DNA from: GCA-2733415 sp964635575
GTDB lineage: Bacteria; Bacteroidota; Bacteroidia; Flavobacteriales; Flavobacteriaceae
Direction of reading: 5' to 3'
NCBI GenBank assembly: GCA_964635575.1
Contig: CAZWNY010000023.1
Coordinates: forward strand, 1-25,471
DNA length: 25,471 nucleotides
Below are positions 17,562-24,910 of the stretch, piece by piece; the stretch's first letter is position 1, and each line of letters starts with the position of its first letter. Under the pieces are notes generated by a model. That model had not been told where the DNA came from, did no database searches, and was given only the letters and a program-made list of their open reading frames with translations. Both the position numbers and the translations under genes were made by a program.

Positions 17562-18923
17562 GTGGCTAAAGTAAAAACAACATATTATTGTCAAAATTGC
17601 GGGTCTTCCTATTCTCGTTGGCAAGGACAATGCAATACCTGTAAAGAATGGAATACTATTGCAGAAGAAATTATACAAAAAGAGGACAAAAAAGCATGGA
17701 AGTCAAACTCAAACAACAAAGTTAGAGCTGCACAACCCATAAAAATATCAGAAATAAAAGCCACACATGAAACCCGATTAAAAACGCTAAACAAAGAATT
17801 TAATCGAGTTTTAGGAGGCGGTTTAGTGCCTGGTTCTTTAACGCTTTTAGGAGGTGAACCTGGTATCGGAAAATCGACACTTTTATTACAAATAGCACTA
17901 CAATTACCCTATAAAACCCTATATGTTTCAGGAGAAGAAAGCGCACACCAAATAAAAATGCGAGCACAACGCATAACTTCAAATTCCGATTTATGTTATA
18001 TTTTAACCGAAACAAAAACACAAAATATATTTAAACAAATAGAAGAAATTAAACCCGAGATTGTAGTTATAGACTCTATACAAACATTACATACCGATTA
18101 TGTAGAATCTTCAGCAGGAAGCATTTCTCAAATACGAGAAACCACATCCGAACTTATAAAGTTTGCAAAAGAAACTGGCACACCTGTAATTTTAATTGGT
18201 CATATTACCAAAGATGGAGCTATTGCAGGACCAAAAATACTAGAACACATGGTAGATACCGTTTTACAATTTGAAGGCGATCGAAACCATGTATATCGAA
18301 TATTACGTTCGTTAAAAAATCGATTCGGATCCACCCATGAAATTGGAATTTACGAAATGCAAGGTAACGGATTACGAGAAGTACTAAACCCATCAGAAAT
18401 ATTAATATCAAAAAACACAACACCTTTAAGTGGTAATGCAATTGCAGTAAGTTTAGAAGGCATGCGAGCTTTACTAATAGAAATACAAGCGCTGGTAAGC
18501 ACTGCAGTTTACGGAACACCACAACGTAGCGCAACAGGTTATAATGCCAAACGATTAAATATGTTGTTAGCCGTTTTAGAAAAAAGAGCAGGTTTTAGGT
18601 TAGCCACAAAAGACGTGTTTTTAAACATAACAGGAGGCATAACCGTAAATGACCCTGCAATAGATTTAGCAGTAATAGCAGCTATTTTGTCTAGTAATGA
18701 AGACCTTGTAATTAAAAAAAATATTGCATTTGCAGGAGAAGTTGGCTTGTCAGGAGAAATAAGACCCATAAACAAAATAGATCAACGCATTTCTGAAGCC
18801 GAAAAACTAGGATTCTCAAAAATAATGGTGGCAAAGCACAATAAAATAGGACTAAAAACCACAAAAATTGAAATTATATTAGTCGAAAAAATAGAAGACG
18901 TAATTACAGTCTTATTTGAATAA
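17562..18923 (+). CDS. radA: DNA repair protein RadA/Sms
   Basis: RecA-like ATPase that helps process recombination intermediates and acts as a branch-migration helicase. The 453-residue length is typical. An N-terminal zinc finger has C10, C13, C24 and C27. Walker A is GEPGIGKST (98-106), and the RadA-specific KNRFG motif is at 252-256. The C-terminal Lon-protease-like domain (about 275-453) follows. The start is GTG at 17562, 11 bases after the previous stop; the zinc finger begins at residue 10, so no later start is possible. Confidence 0.97.
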   Translation: MAKVKTTYYCQNCGSSYSRWQGQCNTCKEWNTIAEEIIQKEDKKAWKSNSNNKVRAAQPIKISEIKATHETRLKTLNKEFNRVLGGGLVPGSLTLLGGEPGIGKSTLLLQIALQLPYKTLYVSGEESAHQIKMRAQRITSNSDLCYILTETKTQNIFKQIEEIKPEIVVIDSIQTLHTDYVESSAGSISQIRETTSELIKFAKETGTPVILIGHITKDGAIAGPKILEHMVDTVLQFEGDRNHVYRILRSLKNRFGSTHEIGIYEMQGNGLREVLNPSEILISKNTTPLSGNAIAVSLEGMRALLIEIQALVSTAVYGTPQRSATGYNAKRLNMLLAVLEKRAGFRLATKDVFLNITGGITVNDPAIDLAVIAAILSSNEDLVIKKNIAFAGEVGLSGEIRPINKIDQRISEAEKLGFSKIMVAKHNKIGLKTTKIEIILVEKIEDVITVLFE

Positions 18924-19011
18924 TCATTTTTTATCATTGTCATCCTATATTTAAAAAGATAAAATACCGCTTCACTATAAAAAATATTGTGTCCTACTCT
19001 TTAATCAAGTG

Positions 19012-19034
19012 TGATTTATAAATACTATAAATCA
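19012..19034. repeat. AT-rich 9-bp inverted repeat after radA
   Basis: TGATTTATA (19012-19020) and TATAAATCA (19026-19034) are perfect inverted copies with a 5-base spacer, in the 218-base region between radA and the promoter of the next unit. There is no T tract, so it is not a standard terminator. It could be an operator or chance in AT-rich DNA. Nothing else is recognisable in 18924-19113. Confidence 0.35.
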
Positions 19035-19113
19035 ACCAAAAATAGACAAATAGCTTTTGAATATTCGTGTAAAATTTAATCGGACAACGATAAATTTTAT
19101 TACTAACTTAACA

Positions 19114-19144
19114 TTGTTTAGAATACAGATATTTCGTATCTTTG
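19114..19144 (+). promoter_or_regulatory. Promoter of the IPExxxVDY-pyk unit
   Basis: TTG (19114-19116), a 20-base spacer, then TATCTTTG (19137-19144). Both Bacteroidota elements are present at the expected spacing. This is the most complete promoter in the window. It places the transcript start downstream of 19144 and so excludes the TTG codon at 19142 as a start. Confidence 0.75.
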
Positions 19145-19162
19145 TGTCTTGCAAAAAAAAAT

Positions 19163-19612
19163 ATGCCAACAGGACTTAAATTAGGTTTAGATGATTTCTT
19201 AGAAGATGATTTTGAGCTATTTGCCATTTATACCACTCTGGAAATCTACCGAATAGCCTATTTTTTAAACAAAACATTTGCACTAAATTTAACCTATAAA
19301 CAAAATTTAGATAGTTTTAACTTGTTTGAATACAAAAGCACTAAACACCTAGAAACTTGGAGTTTAGTAAGTAATATAGGAGAGCGCAACGCAATAAATA
19401 ATAAAGACACTCTTATTTTTGATGCCGCACCCATTAGTATTAGAACCTACTTAATACCAGAATATAAAAAAGCAGATTGTTTTCTAAAAATTGAAAACTT
19501 TAACTTTAACCAAAATATAATAACCAACCTCAGTAAAATACAACACGTAATAACTGCTTTTGAGATAAACACAACCCAATTAAAATCTAAAAACAACTTA
19601 ATTTTTTATTAA
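19163..19612 (+). CDS. IPExxxVDY-family protein of unknown function
   Basis: 149-residue soluble acidic protein, recognised by the named motif near the C-terminus, here IPEYKKADCFLKI (residues 98-110). The usual VDY is ADC in this copy. It has an acidic N-terminal stretch (LDDFLEDDFELF, 9-20). I chose the ATG at 19163 rather than an in-frame TTG at 19142, because that codon lies inside the promoter box. The pyk start follows its stop after a single base, so the two are certainly co-transcribed and probably translationally coupled. The pairing suggests a role linked to pyruvate kinase or central carbon flux, which is inference only. Confidence 0.8.
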   Translation: MPTGLKLGLDDFLEDDFELFAIYTTLEIYRIAYFLNKTFALNLTYKQNLDSFNLFEYKSTKHLETWSLVSNIGERNAINNKDTLIFDAAPISIRTYLIPEYKKADCFLKIENFNFNQNIITNLSKIQHVITAFEINTTQLKSKNNLIFY

Positions 19613-19613
19613 A

Positions 19614-21044
19614 ATGCCACTATTAAACAAAACCAAAATTGTAGCCACTCTAGGTCCTGCAAGCTCATCAAAAGAAATTATACATAAAATGATAAAAGCA
19701 GGAGTAAATGTATTTCGCATTAACTTTTCTCATGCTGATTATGACAACGTATTAAGTTGTATTAAAATCATTAGAGATTTAAATGAAAAACACAAATACA
19801 ATATAGCGATTTTAGGTGATTTACAAGGTCCTAAATTACGTGTAGGCGTAATGAAAAAAGATGTTGTTGTCGAAAAAGGAGATACTATTACATTTTGCAC
19901 AGGAAAACCCTTTGATGGTAATTCCGAACGTGTATATATGAATTACGAGAAATTTCCGAAAGACGTAAAAAAAGGAGAGCGTATTTTATTAGATGACGGT
20001 AAATTAATATTTGAAGTTACTAAAACCAATGGTAAAAATGAGGTAGAAACAATCGTTATACAAGGCGGACCACTTCGCTCCAAAAAAGGAGTAAACCTGC
20101 CTAATACAAACATTTCATTACCTGCTTTAACCAAAAAAGATATTGCCGATGCAGAGTTTGCCATAAAACAAAAAGTAGATTGGTTAGCGCTTTCCTTTGT
20201 GCGTCATGCAGCAGATATTAAATTATTGCAAAATTTAATTAATAAATTTTCAGACTTTAAAATTCCAATTATCGCCAAAATAGAAAAACCAGAAGGCGTA
20301 GCAAATATTAAAGAAATTGTACAAAGCTGTGACGCATTAATGGTTGCACGTGGCGATTTAGGAGTAGAAATTCCTGCAGAAGAAGTGCCATTAGTACAAA
20401 AAGAACTCGTAGTACATGCCAAAAAAGCAAGAATACCCGTAATTATTGCGACACAAATGATGGAAACCATGATTGATAGCTTAACACCAACACGTGCCGA
20501 AGTAAATGATGTTGCCAACTCAATTATGGATGGCGCCGATGCTGTAATGCTTTCTGGAGAAACATCTGTAGGAAAATACCCTGTTGAAGTTGTTGAAACT
20601 ATTACAAAAATTATTAAAAGTGTAGAAGACTCACCACTAATTACCGTACCACAAATAGCGCCACATATTAAAACCAATAGATATATTACAAAATCAGTAT
20701 GCTATCATGCAGCTAATATGGCAGGCGATATTGATGCAAAAGCAATATGTACCCTAACCAACTCTGGTTATACCGCTTTTCAAATTTCATCATGGAGACC
20801 AAATGCACTTATTTTAGCTTTTACTTCTAACAAAAATATATTAGCACGTTTAAGTTTATTATGGGGCGTAAAAGGTATTTATTATGACAAATTTACCAGT
20901 ACAGACGACACCGTAGATGATGTAAATAAAATATGTTTTGAGCATGGATATGTTAAAAAAGGAGATTATTTAATTAACCTAGCCTCTATGCCAATTGTTA
21001 AAAAAGGGATGGTAAATACGTTAAGAGTCTCAGTAATTGAGTAA
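19614..21044 (+). CDS. pyk: Pyruvate kinase
   Basis: Converts phosphoenolpyruvate and ADP to pyruvate and ATP in glycolysis. The 476-residue length is standard. Signatures include FRINFSH (34-40), GDLQGPKLR (68-76), the B domain (about 75-165), the catalytic-lysine region IIAKIEKPEGV, MVARGDLGVEIP, and MLSGETSVGKYP with the regulatory C-terminal domain after it. It is the second gene of a two-gene unit with the IPExxxVDY gene. It ends 34 bases before a run of N and is convergent with the porin gene. Confidence 0.98.
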   Translation: MPLLNKTKIVATLGPASSSKEIIHKMIKAGVNVFRINFSHADYDNVLSCIKIIRDLNEKHKYNIAILGDLQGPKLRVGVMKKDVVVEKGDTITFCTGKPFDGNSERVYMNYEKFPKDVKKGERILLDDGKLIFEVTKTNGKNEVETIVIQGGPLRSKKGVNLPNTNISLPALTKKDIADAEFAIKQKVDWLALSFVRHAADIKLLQNLINKFSDFKIPIIAKIEKPEGVANIKEIVQSCDALMVARGDLGVEIPAEEVPLVQKELVVHAKKARIPVIIATQMMETMIDSLTPTRAEVNDVANSIMDGADAVMLSGETSVGKYPVEVVETITKIIKSVEDSPLITVPQIAPHIKTNRYITKSVCYHAANMAGDIDAKAICTLTNSGYTAFQISSWRPNALILAFTSNKNILARLSLLWGVKGIYYDKFTSTDDTVDDVNKICFEHGYVKKGDYLINLASMPIVKKGMVNTLRVSVIE

Positions 21045-21078
21045 GATTTTAAATCAAATAAAATACTTTTTAAAAATG

Positions 21079-21178
21079 NNNNNNNNNNNNNNNNNNNNNN
21101 NNNNNNNNNNNNNNNNNNNNNNNNNNNNNNNNNNNNNNNNNNNNNNNNNNNNNNNNNNNNNNNNNNNNNNNNNNNNNN
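21079..21178. other. Assembly gap (exactly 100 N)
   Basis: A run of 100 N, a length conventionally used for gaps of unknown size. It removes the 3' end of the porin gene. Distance and linkage across it are not established by the sequence. Confidence 0.99.
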
Positions 21179-22139
21179 CATCTCCTGTTGCAGTAACCTC
21201 ATCTACATTATATGCTATTGCGTCATCTGAATTTCTAACGGCAAATTCTCCCATAAACGAAATTCCTTTATACTTAAACATTGCATCTACAAAAATAGTT
21301 TCTACATCGGTTTCAAAAAAACCAGTTTCACTATCATTTAACATATAACTTCCTTGACTTCCTTTGTTTTTTACGGCGTTATCATTAAAATTATAGGTTG
21401 CTGCTAATGAAAATTTAGGTTTTTTCTCTCGTTTTAAATCACTTGAGCTATAATCTCCTTTTCCTTCAAAAGTTCCGAAAGGCAAAAGTTCTATTCTTGC
21501 GGTATATTGATGTCCTCCTAAGTTTCCTGTGGAAACGTTTCTTCCTTCTCCTTGAGAGATAGAAATTATGTCTCTAATTAAAAAATTATCTGATATTTTA
21601 AAATAATGACGTAATTGCAATCCTAAATCACGATCTATATTAAAATTTCTATTTAATAACGAACGATCTACAAACTGCAAACTTGCTGAAGATACTACAC
21701 GTTCTCTATTTCCTGGTAATTTTGTTTGTCCCGCCCAAAGTGTTATATTTTTATAAAAATTCCATTTTACAACTGCATCTAAAATATACCTTGGAGCATT
21801 ATTGGTAAACTCCGAAACTCCTCCGATGTCATTATTAGATAACCCTAGCTCAATTTTATATTTTAGTTTTGGTGTATAGGCAAAGCCATCAAACTTTAAA
21901 CGTGCTCTACGAATTAAAAATGAGCTTTCTGCCTTTCCATAATCGCCATTAGCATCAATACTCCAAGAATTTGTTGATAAGGTTTGCACTCTCATTCCCA
22001 TTTTCATTGTCCAAGTACTATCTTTACCTACAAGATTAAACAATCCTTTTCCGAATTTAGGAGTTGGTGTTTGTTGTGCGAATATAAAAACACTTGTTAG
22101 TAACAATATTAATAGCGTATAAATTTTAATATTTTTCAT
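21179..22139 (-). CDS. Porin of the phosphate-selective porin O/P type, C-terminus lost in gap
   Basis: Outer-membrane beta-barrel channel. The visible 320 residues begin with a signal peptide (MKNIKIYTLLILLLTSVFIFAQ). Family features follow: KMGMRVQTLS, SSFLIRRARLKFDGFAYTPK, LWAGQTKLPGNRERV, NRNFNIDRDLGLQLRHYF and alternating barrel strands. This pattern fits OprO/OprP-type porins. Substrate specificity cannot be read from the sequence; phosphate or polyphosphate is only the family label. I chose the ATG at 22137-22139, which gives a proper signal peptide; an upstream in-frame ATG at 22172 would add 11 residues ahead of it. The end is cut by the N run, so the true stop is not visible. No promoter is clear in the upstream region. 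Confidence 0.85.
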
Positions 22140-22345
22140 TGTGGGTTTTATTTTTGCACAAAGAAAATTCATTAATTACAAAATGATGTTACCTTAATGT
22201 TAAGAAGATATTAATTTATACTTAAAAAATTATCACAAAAATTTAATATCAATTCCAATTTAAACGATAGAATAAATATAACATCTATTTTTTACTAGTT
22301 ATATTTAATTATTTTTGATAAAAAATTGAATCTAATATAAATAAT

Positions 22346-22376
22346 TTGCCCAATCTATAAATAAGTAGTATTATTG
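22346..22376 (+). promoter_or_regulatory. Candidate promoter of the tRNA gene
   Basis: TTG (22346-22348), a 20-base spacer, then TATTATTG (22369-22376), which is one base off TAnnTTTG. It lies 13 bases before the mature tRNA 5' end. The spacing matches the promoter at 19114-19144. Confidence 0.45.
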
Positions 22377-22389
22377 CACCCACAAATTA

Positions 22390-22463
22390 GGTCCCATAGC
22401 TCAGTTGGTTAGAGCATCTGACTCATAATCAGAGGGTCCCAGGTTCGAGCCCTGGTGGGACCA
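22390..22463 (+). tRNA. tRNA with CAT anticodon (elongator Met, or Ile2)
   Basis: Complete 74-nt cloverleaf. Acceptor GGTCCCA (22390-22396) pairs with TGGGACC (22456-22462), with discriminator A at 22463. D stem GCTC/GAGC; anticodon stem TCTGA/TCAGA around loop CTCATAA, with anticodon CAT at 22424-22426; T arm CCAGG-TTCGAGC-CCTGG. CCA is not encoded. The paired G1-C72 and the lack of three G-C pairs in the anticodon stem argue against the initiator. Elongator Met is most likely; Ile2 (lysidine-modified CAT) cannot be excluded by eye. Confidence 0.95.
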
Positions 22464-22469
22464 CTTTTT

Positions 22470-22569
22470 NNNNNNNNNNNNNNNNNNNNNNNNNNNNNNN
22501 NNNNNNNNNNNNNNNNNNNNNNNNNNNNNNNNNNNNNNNNNNNNNNNNNNNNNNNNNNNNNNNNNNNNN
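22470..22569. other. Assembly gap (exactly 100 N)
   Basis: A second run of 100 N, starting 6 bases after the tRNA and removing the 3' end of the riboflavin synthase gene. Together with the first gap it isolates 21179-22469 (1291 bases) as an island whose placement depends on scaffolding. Confidence 0.99.
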
Positions 22570-23027
22570 TCATCTTTTTTAGAGTTAATTACCGTTAAAC
22601 TAATACCGTTAATAGTAATTGATCCTTTTTCTATGGTAATGTTGCCAATAGCATCATCATATTTAAAAGAAAAAATAGTGCTTCCATTTTCTGTTTCAAT
22701 ATTGGTGCAAATTGCGGTCTGGTCAACATGACCTTGCACAATATGCCCATCTAGTCGGGCGCTTAGTTGCATGCCTCTTTCTAAGTTAATAGGAGTTTTT
22801 ATTTTTAATTTACCAAGTGTTGTTTTTTGTAAAGTTTCTTTAATTGCAGTAACGGTAAAAACAGTATCATTAATAGCTATAACAGTTAAACACACACCAT
22901 TATGCGCTACGCTTTGATCTATTTTAAGCGCATGGGTGAATTTACTTTTTATACTAAAATGAATATTATCATCTTCTTTTTTAATGTTAATAATTTCTCC
23001 AATATCTTCTATAATTCCTGTAAACAT
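22570..23027 (-). CDS. ribE: Riboflavin synthase alpha subunit, C-terminus lost in gap
   Basis: Dismutates two 6,7-dimethyl-8-ribityllumazine molecules to give riboflavin. 152 complete codons are visible of a family length near 195-200. It starts with the hallmark MFTGIIEDIG at the ATG 23025-23027. The first lumazine-binding repeat is about residues 1-90 (AHNGVCLTVIAI, 41-52) and the second starts near 98 (GHVDQTA; ITINGISLTVI, 138-148). An in-frame extension upstream to 23099 has no family similarity and was not used. The gene diverges from pdxA. No FMN-riboswitch-like leader is present. Confidence 0.94.
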
Positions 23028-23045
23028 TTCTAATAAATAATTAGT

Positions 23046-23053
23046 TACTTTTG
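23046..23053 (+). promoter_or_regulatory. Candidate -7 box for pdxA
   Basis: TACTTTTG matches TAnnTTTG, 57 bases upstream of the pdxA ATG. No -33 TTG is at the expected place, which would fall on the ribE start codon. Confidence 0.35.
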
Positions 23054-23059
23054 TAGAAT

Positions 23060-23067
23060 CAAAAATA
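23060..23067 (-). promoter_or_regulatory. Candidate -7 box for ribE
   Basis: Minus strand reads TATTTTTG (TAnnTTTG), 33 bases upstream of the ribE start. It lies 6 bases from the oppositely oriented pdxA box. No -33 TTG is seen. Confidence 0.35.
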
Positions 23068-23109
23068 CATAAATTTACAGTGTAATTATAAAAGAACAAT
23101 AACTAAATT

Positions 23110-24153
23110 ATGAATTCATCTTATAAAACAATAATCGGCATATCAATAGGAGATTTAAACGGCATTGGTTCAGAAATTATTTTAAATACATTTTCTGACC
23201 CTCGAATGTTCGATTTTTGTACTCCAGTAGTGTTTGCTTCACAAAAAAGCATTCAATATTTAAAAAAGCATTTTAACTCACCTACCTATATTCAACGTGT
23301 GGATAGTTTAGATAAACTACAGAGTAAAAAATTAAACATTATAGAGGTTTGGGAAGAAGGTTTTGAATTTAATTTTGGGAAAGAAGATAAAAAAGCTGGG
23401 GAATATGCTATAAAATCATTAAAATCAGCTACAAAAGCATTAAAAGAAAATAAAATAGATGCTTTATTAACAGCGCCTATAAATAAATCAAATATTCAGT
23501 CTAAAGATTTTTCTTTTCCTGGTCACACCAATTATTTAGAGCAAGAATTAGAAGGAAAATCGCTTATGTTTATGGTTTCAGATACTTTAAAAATCGGATT
23601 ACTGACTGATCATGTAGCTGTAAAAGATGTAGCCAGTAGCATTACTCCAACATTAATTAAAGATAAAATAATAACTATAAATGATAGTTTAAAAAAAGAT
23701 TTTGGAATTAGAAAGCCAAAAATTGCAGTTTTAGGTATCAATCCACATTCTGGAGACAATGGAGTAATAGGAAAAGAAGATGATGAAGTATTACGACCAA
23801 CCTTAAAAGAAATGTCCGATAAAGGAATATTAGTTTACGGGCCTTATGCAGCGGATAGTTTTTTTGGGTCTAATAACTATCAAAAATTTGATGCCATAGT
23901 TGCCTCTTATCATGACCAAGGGCTAATACCTTTTAAAACCCTTACCTTTGGTAATGGTGTAAATTTTACCGCAGGACTAAATAAGGTGCGTGTTTCCCCA
24001 GATCATGGTACCGCATACGAAATTGCAGGAAAAGGAGAGGCTAGTTCAACTTCATTTAAAGAAGCACTATTTACTGCAATACAAATAGTTAAAAACAGAA
24101 ATGAATATGAAGAACTGACTAAAGACGTTTTGCGAAAGCGAAAAAAAATATAA
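23110..24153 (+). CDS. pdxA: 4-hydroxythreonine-4-phosphate dehydrogenase
   Basis: NAD-dependent oxidation and decarboxylation of 4-phosphohydroxy-L-threonine in the DXP-dependent pyridoxal phosphate pathway. 347 residues, slightly longer than the E. coli enzyme. ISIGDLNGIGSEI (11-23) is the usual N-terminal GDPxGIG region, with Asn in place of Pro. The phosphate- and metal-binding stretches are present: FPGHTNYL (H139), DHVAVKDV (H168), GINPHSGDNG (H213) and YHDQGLIPFK (H268). GTAYEIAGKGEA lies near the C-terminus. All three expected metal-ligand histidines (168, 213, 268) are kept, so it should be active. It diverges from ribE. Confidence 0.96.
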   Translation: MNSSYKTIIGISIGDLNGIGSEIILNTFSDPRMFDFCTPVVFASQKSIQYLKKHFNSPTYIQRVDSLDKLQSKKLNIIEVWEEGFEFNFGKEDKKAGEYAIKSLKSATKALKENKIDALLTAPINKSNIQSKDFSFPGHTNYLEQELEGKSLMFMVSDTLKIGLLTDHVAVKDVASSITPTLIKDKIITINDSLKKDFGIRKPKIAVLGINPHSGDNGVIGKEDDEVLRPTLKEMSDKGILVYGPYAADSFFGSNNYQKFDAIVASYHDQGLIPFKTLTFGNGVNFTAGLNKVRVSPDHGTAYEIAGKGEASSTSFKEALFTAIQIVKNRNEYEELTKDVLRKRKKI

Positions 24154-24163
24154 ACATAAATTC

Positions 24164-24196
24164 AATACCAATTAAACGTTTGTTTGGTATTATTTT
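24164..24196 (+). terminator. Possible weak terminator after pdxA
   Basis: AATACCAA (24164-24171) pairs with TTGGTATT (24184-24191) over a 12-base loop, followed by ATTTTG. The stem is only 8 bp and AT-rich, so termination would be partial. It may instead be a small intergenic repeat. Confidence 0.4.
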
Positions 24197-24223
24197 GTAA
24201 TTTTATAAAAAAATAAAAAAAGT

Positions 24224-24907
24224 ATGTTTTATTATGTAATAGTTGGAATAATAGGATTACTAAGTAGTTTTGTTAGTAAAAAATTAAAAAAGAAGTTTAA
24301 AGAATATTCGGAAATATATTTAAAAAATGGACTTACAGGTGCCGAAATAGCCGAAAAAATGCTAAAAGACCATGGTATTTATGATGTAAAAGTAATATCG
24401 ACACCAGGTATGTTAACCGATCATTACAACCCAACCAATAAAACAGTAAATTTAAGCGAAGTTGTTTACAACCAACGTAACGCGGCAGCGGCAGCGGTTT
24501 CTGCACACGAGTGCGGACACGCAATACAACATGCAACAGCATATAGTTGGTTAACATTACGCTCTAAATTAGTACCCGTTGTAAACGTAGCGTCTAGCTT
24601 ATCCCAATGGGTAATTATGGGTGGTATAGCATTATCCGCAGCCTCTGTTATGGGAAAAACAGTATTGTTAATAGGTATTTTAATGTATGGTATTATAACC
24701 ACTTTTAGTGTAATTACATTGCCTGTAGAGTATGATGCCAGTAACCGAGCATTAGCATGGTTAGAAAATAAAAACATGTTAACCAGAGAAGAACACGCAG
24801 GAGCAAAAGACGCTTTGAAATGGGCTGCAAGAACATACCTTGTTTCAGCAATTGGAGCATTGTCAACATTAATGTATTTTATTTTTAGATACTTAAATTC
24901 TAAATAG
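24224..24907 (+). CDS. YugP-type membrane zinc metallopeptidase
   Basis: 227-residue integral membrane protein of the Zn_peptidase_2 (PF04298, YugP) family. The zinc-binding HExxH motif is H95-E96-C97-G98-H99 in SAHECGHAIQHA. An N-terminal hydrophobic segment (about 1-16) and further membrane segments (about 112-165 and 205-224) flank it. LPVEYDASNRALAWLE in the C-terminal half is a family signature and probably supplies the third ligand region. GMLTDHYNPTNKTVNLS before the motif is also typical. The substrate is unknown; membrane-protein quality control is plausible but inferred. It is followed after 3 bases by the HupE/UreJ-type gene, so they may be co-transcribed. Confidence 0.9.
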   Translation: MFYYVIVGIIGLLSSFVSKKLKKKFKEYSEIYLKNGLTGAEIAEKMLKDHGIYDVKVISTPGMLTDHYNPTNKTVNLSEVVYNQRNAAAAAVSAHECGHAIQHATAYSWLTLRSKLVPVVNVASSLSQWVIMGGIALSAASVMGKTVLLIGILMYGIITTFSVITLPVEYDASNRALAWLENKNMLTREEHAGAKDALKWAARTYLVSAIGALSTLMYFIFRYLNSK

Positions 24908-24910
24908 TTT

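Noticed and set aside
19142..19162. Seven-residue N-terminal extension of the IPExxxVDY protein from a TTG codon
   Set aside because: The TTG is part of the TATCTTTG promoter box, so it would not be in the transcript.
20204..20677. 157-residue minus-strand open frame
   Set aside because: Shadow of pyk; the conserved kinase motifs are on the plus strand.
22145..22155. Plus-strand TATTTTTG just upstream of the porin start
   Set aside because: It points away from the porin and no plus-strand gene starts nearby; a chance match in AT-rich DNA.
21054..22172. Porin reading frame continuing through the 100-N run to a stop at 21054
   Set aside because: The gap length is arbitrary, so the frame past it is meaningless; the short stretch after the gap does not resemble a porin C-terminal strand.
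22401..23099. A 232-residue minus-strand reading frame running from upstream of ribE through the gap and into the tRNA
   Set aside because: It is continuous only because N codons contain no stop. Its last part is the antisense of the tRNA, and its first 24 residues lie upstream of the MFTGIIE start.
23028..23109. FMN riboswitch upstream of ribE
   Set aside because: Only 82 AT-rich bases lie between ribE and pdxA; no conserved multi-stem FMN aptamer could fit or is seen.
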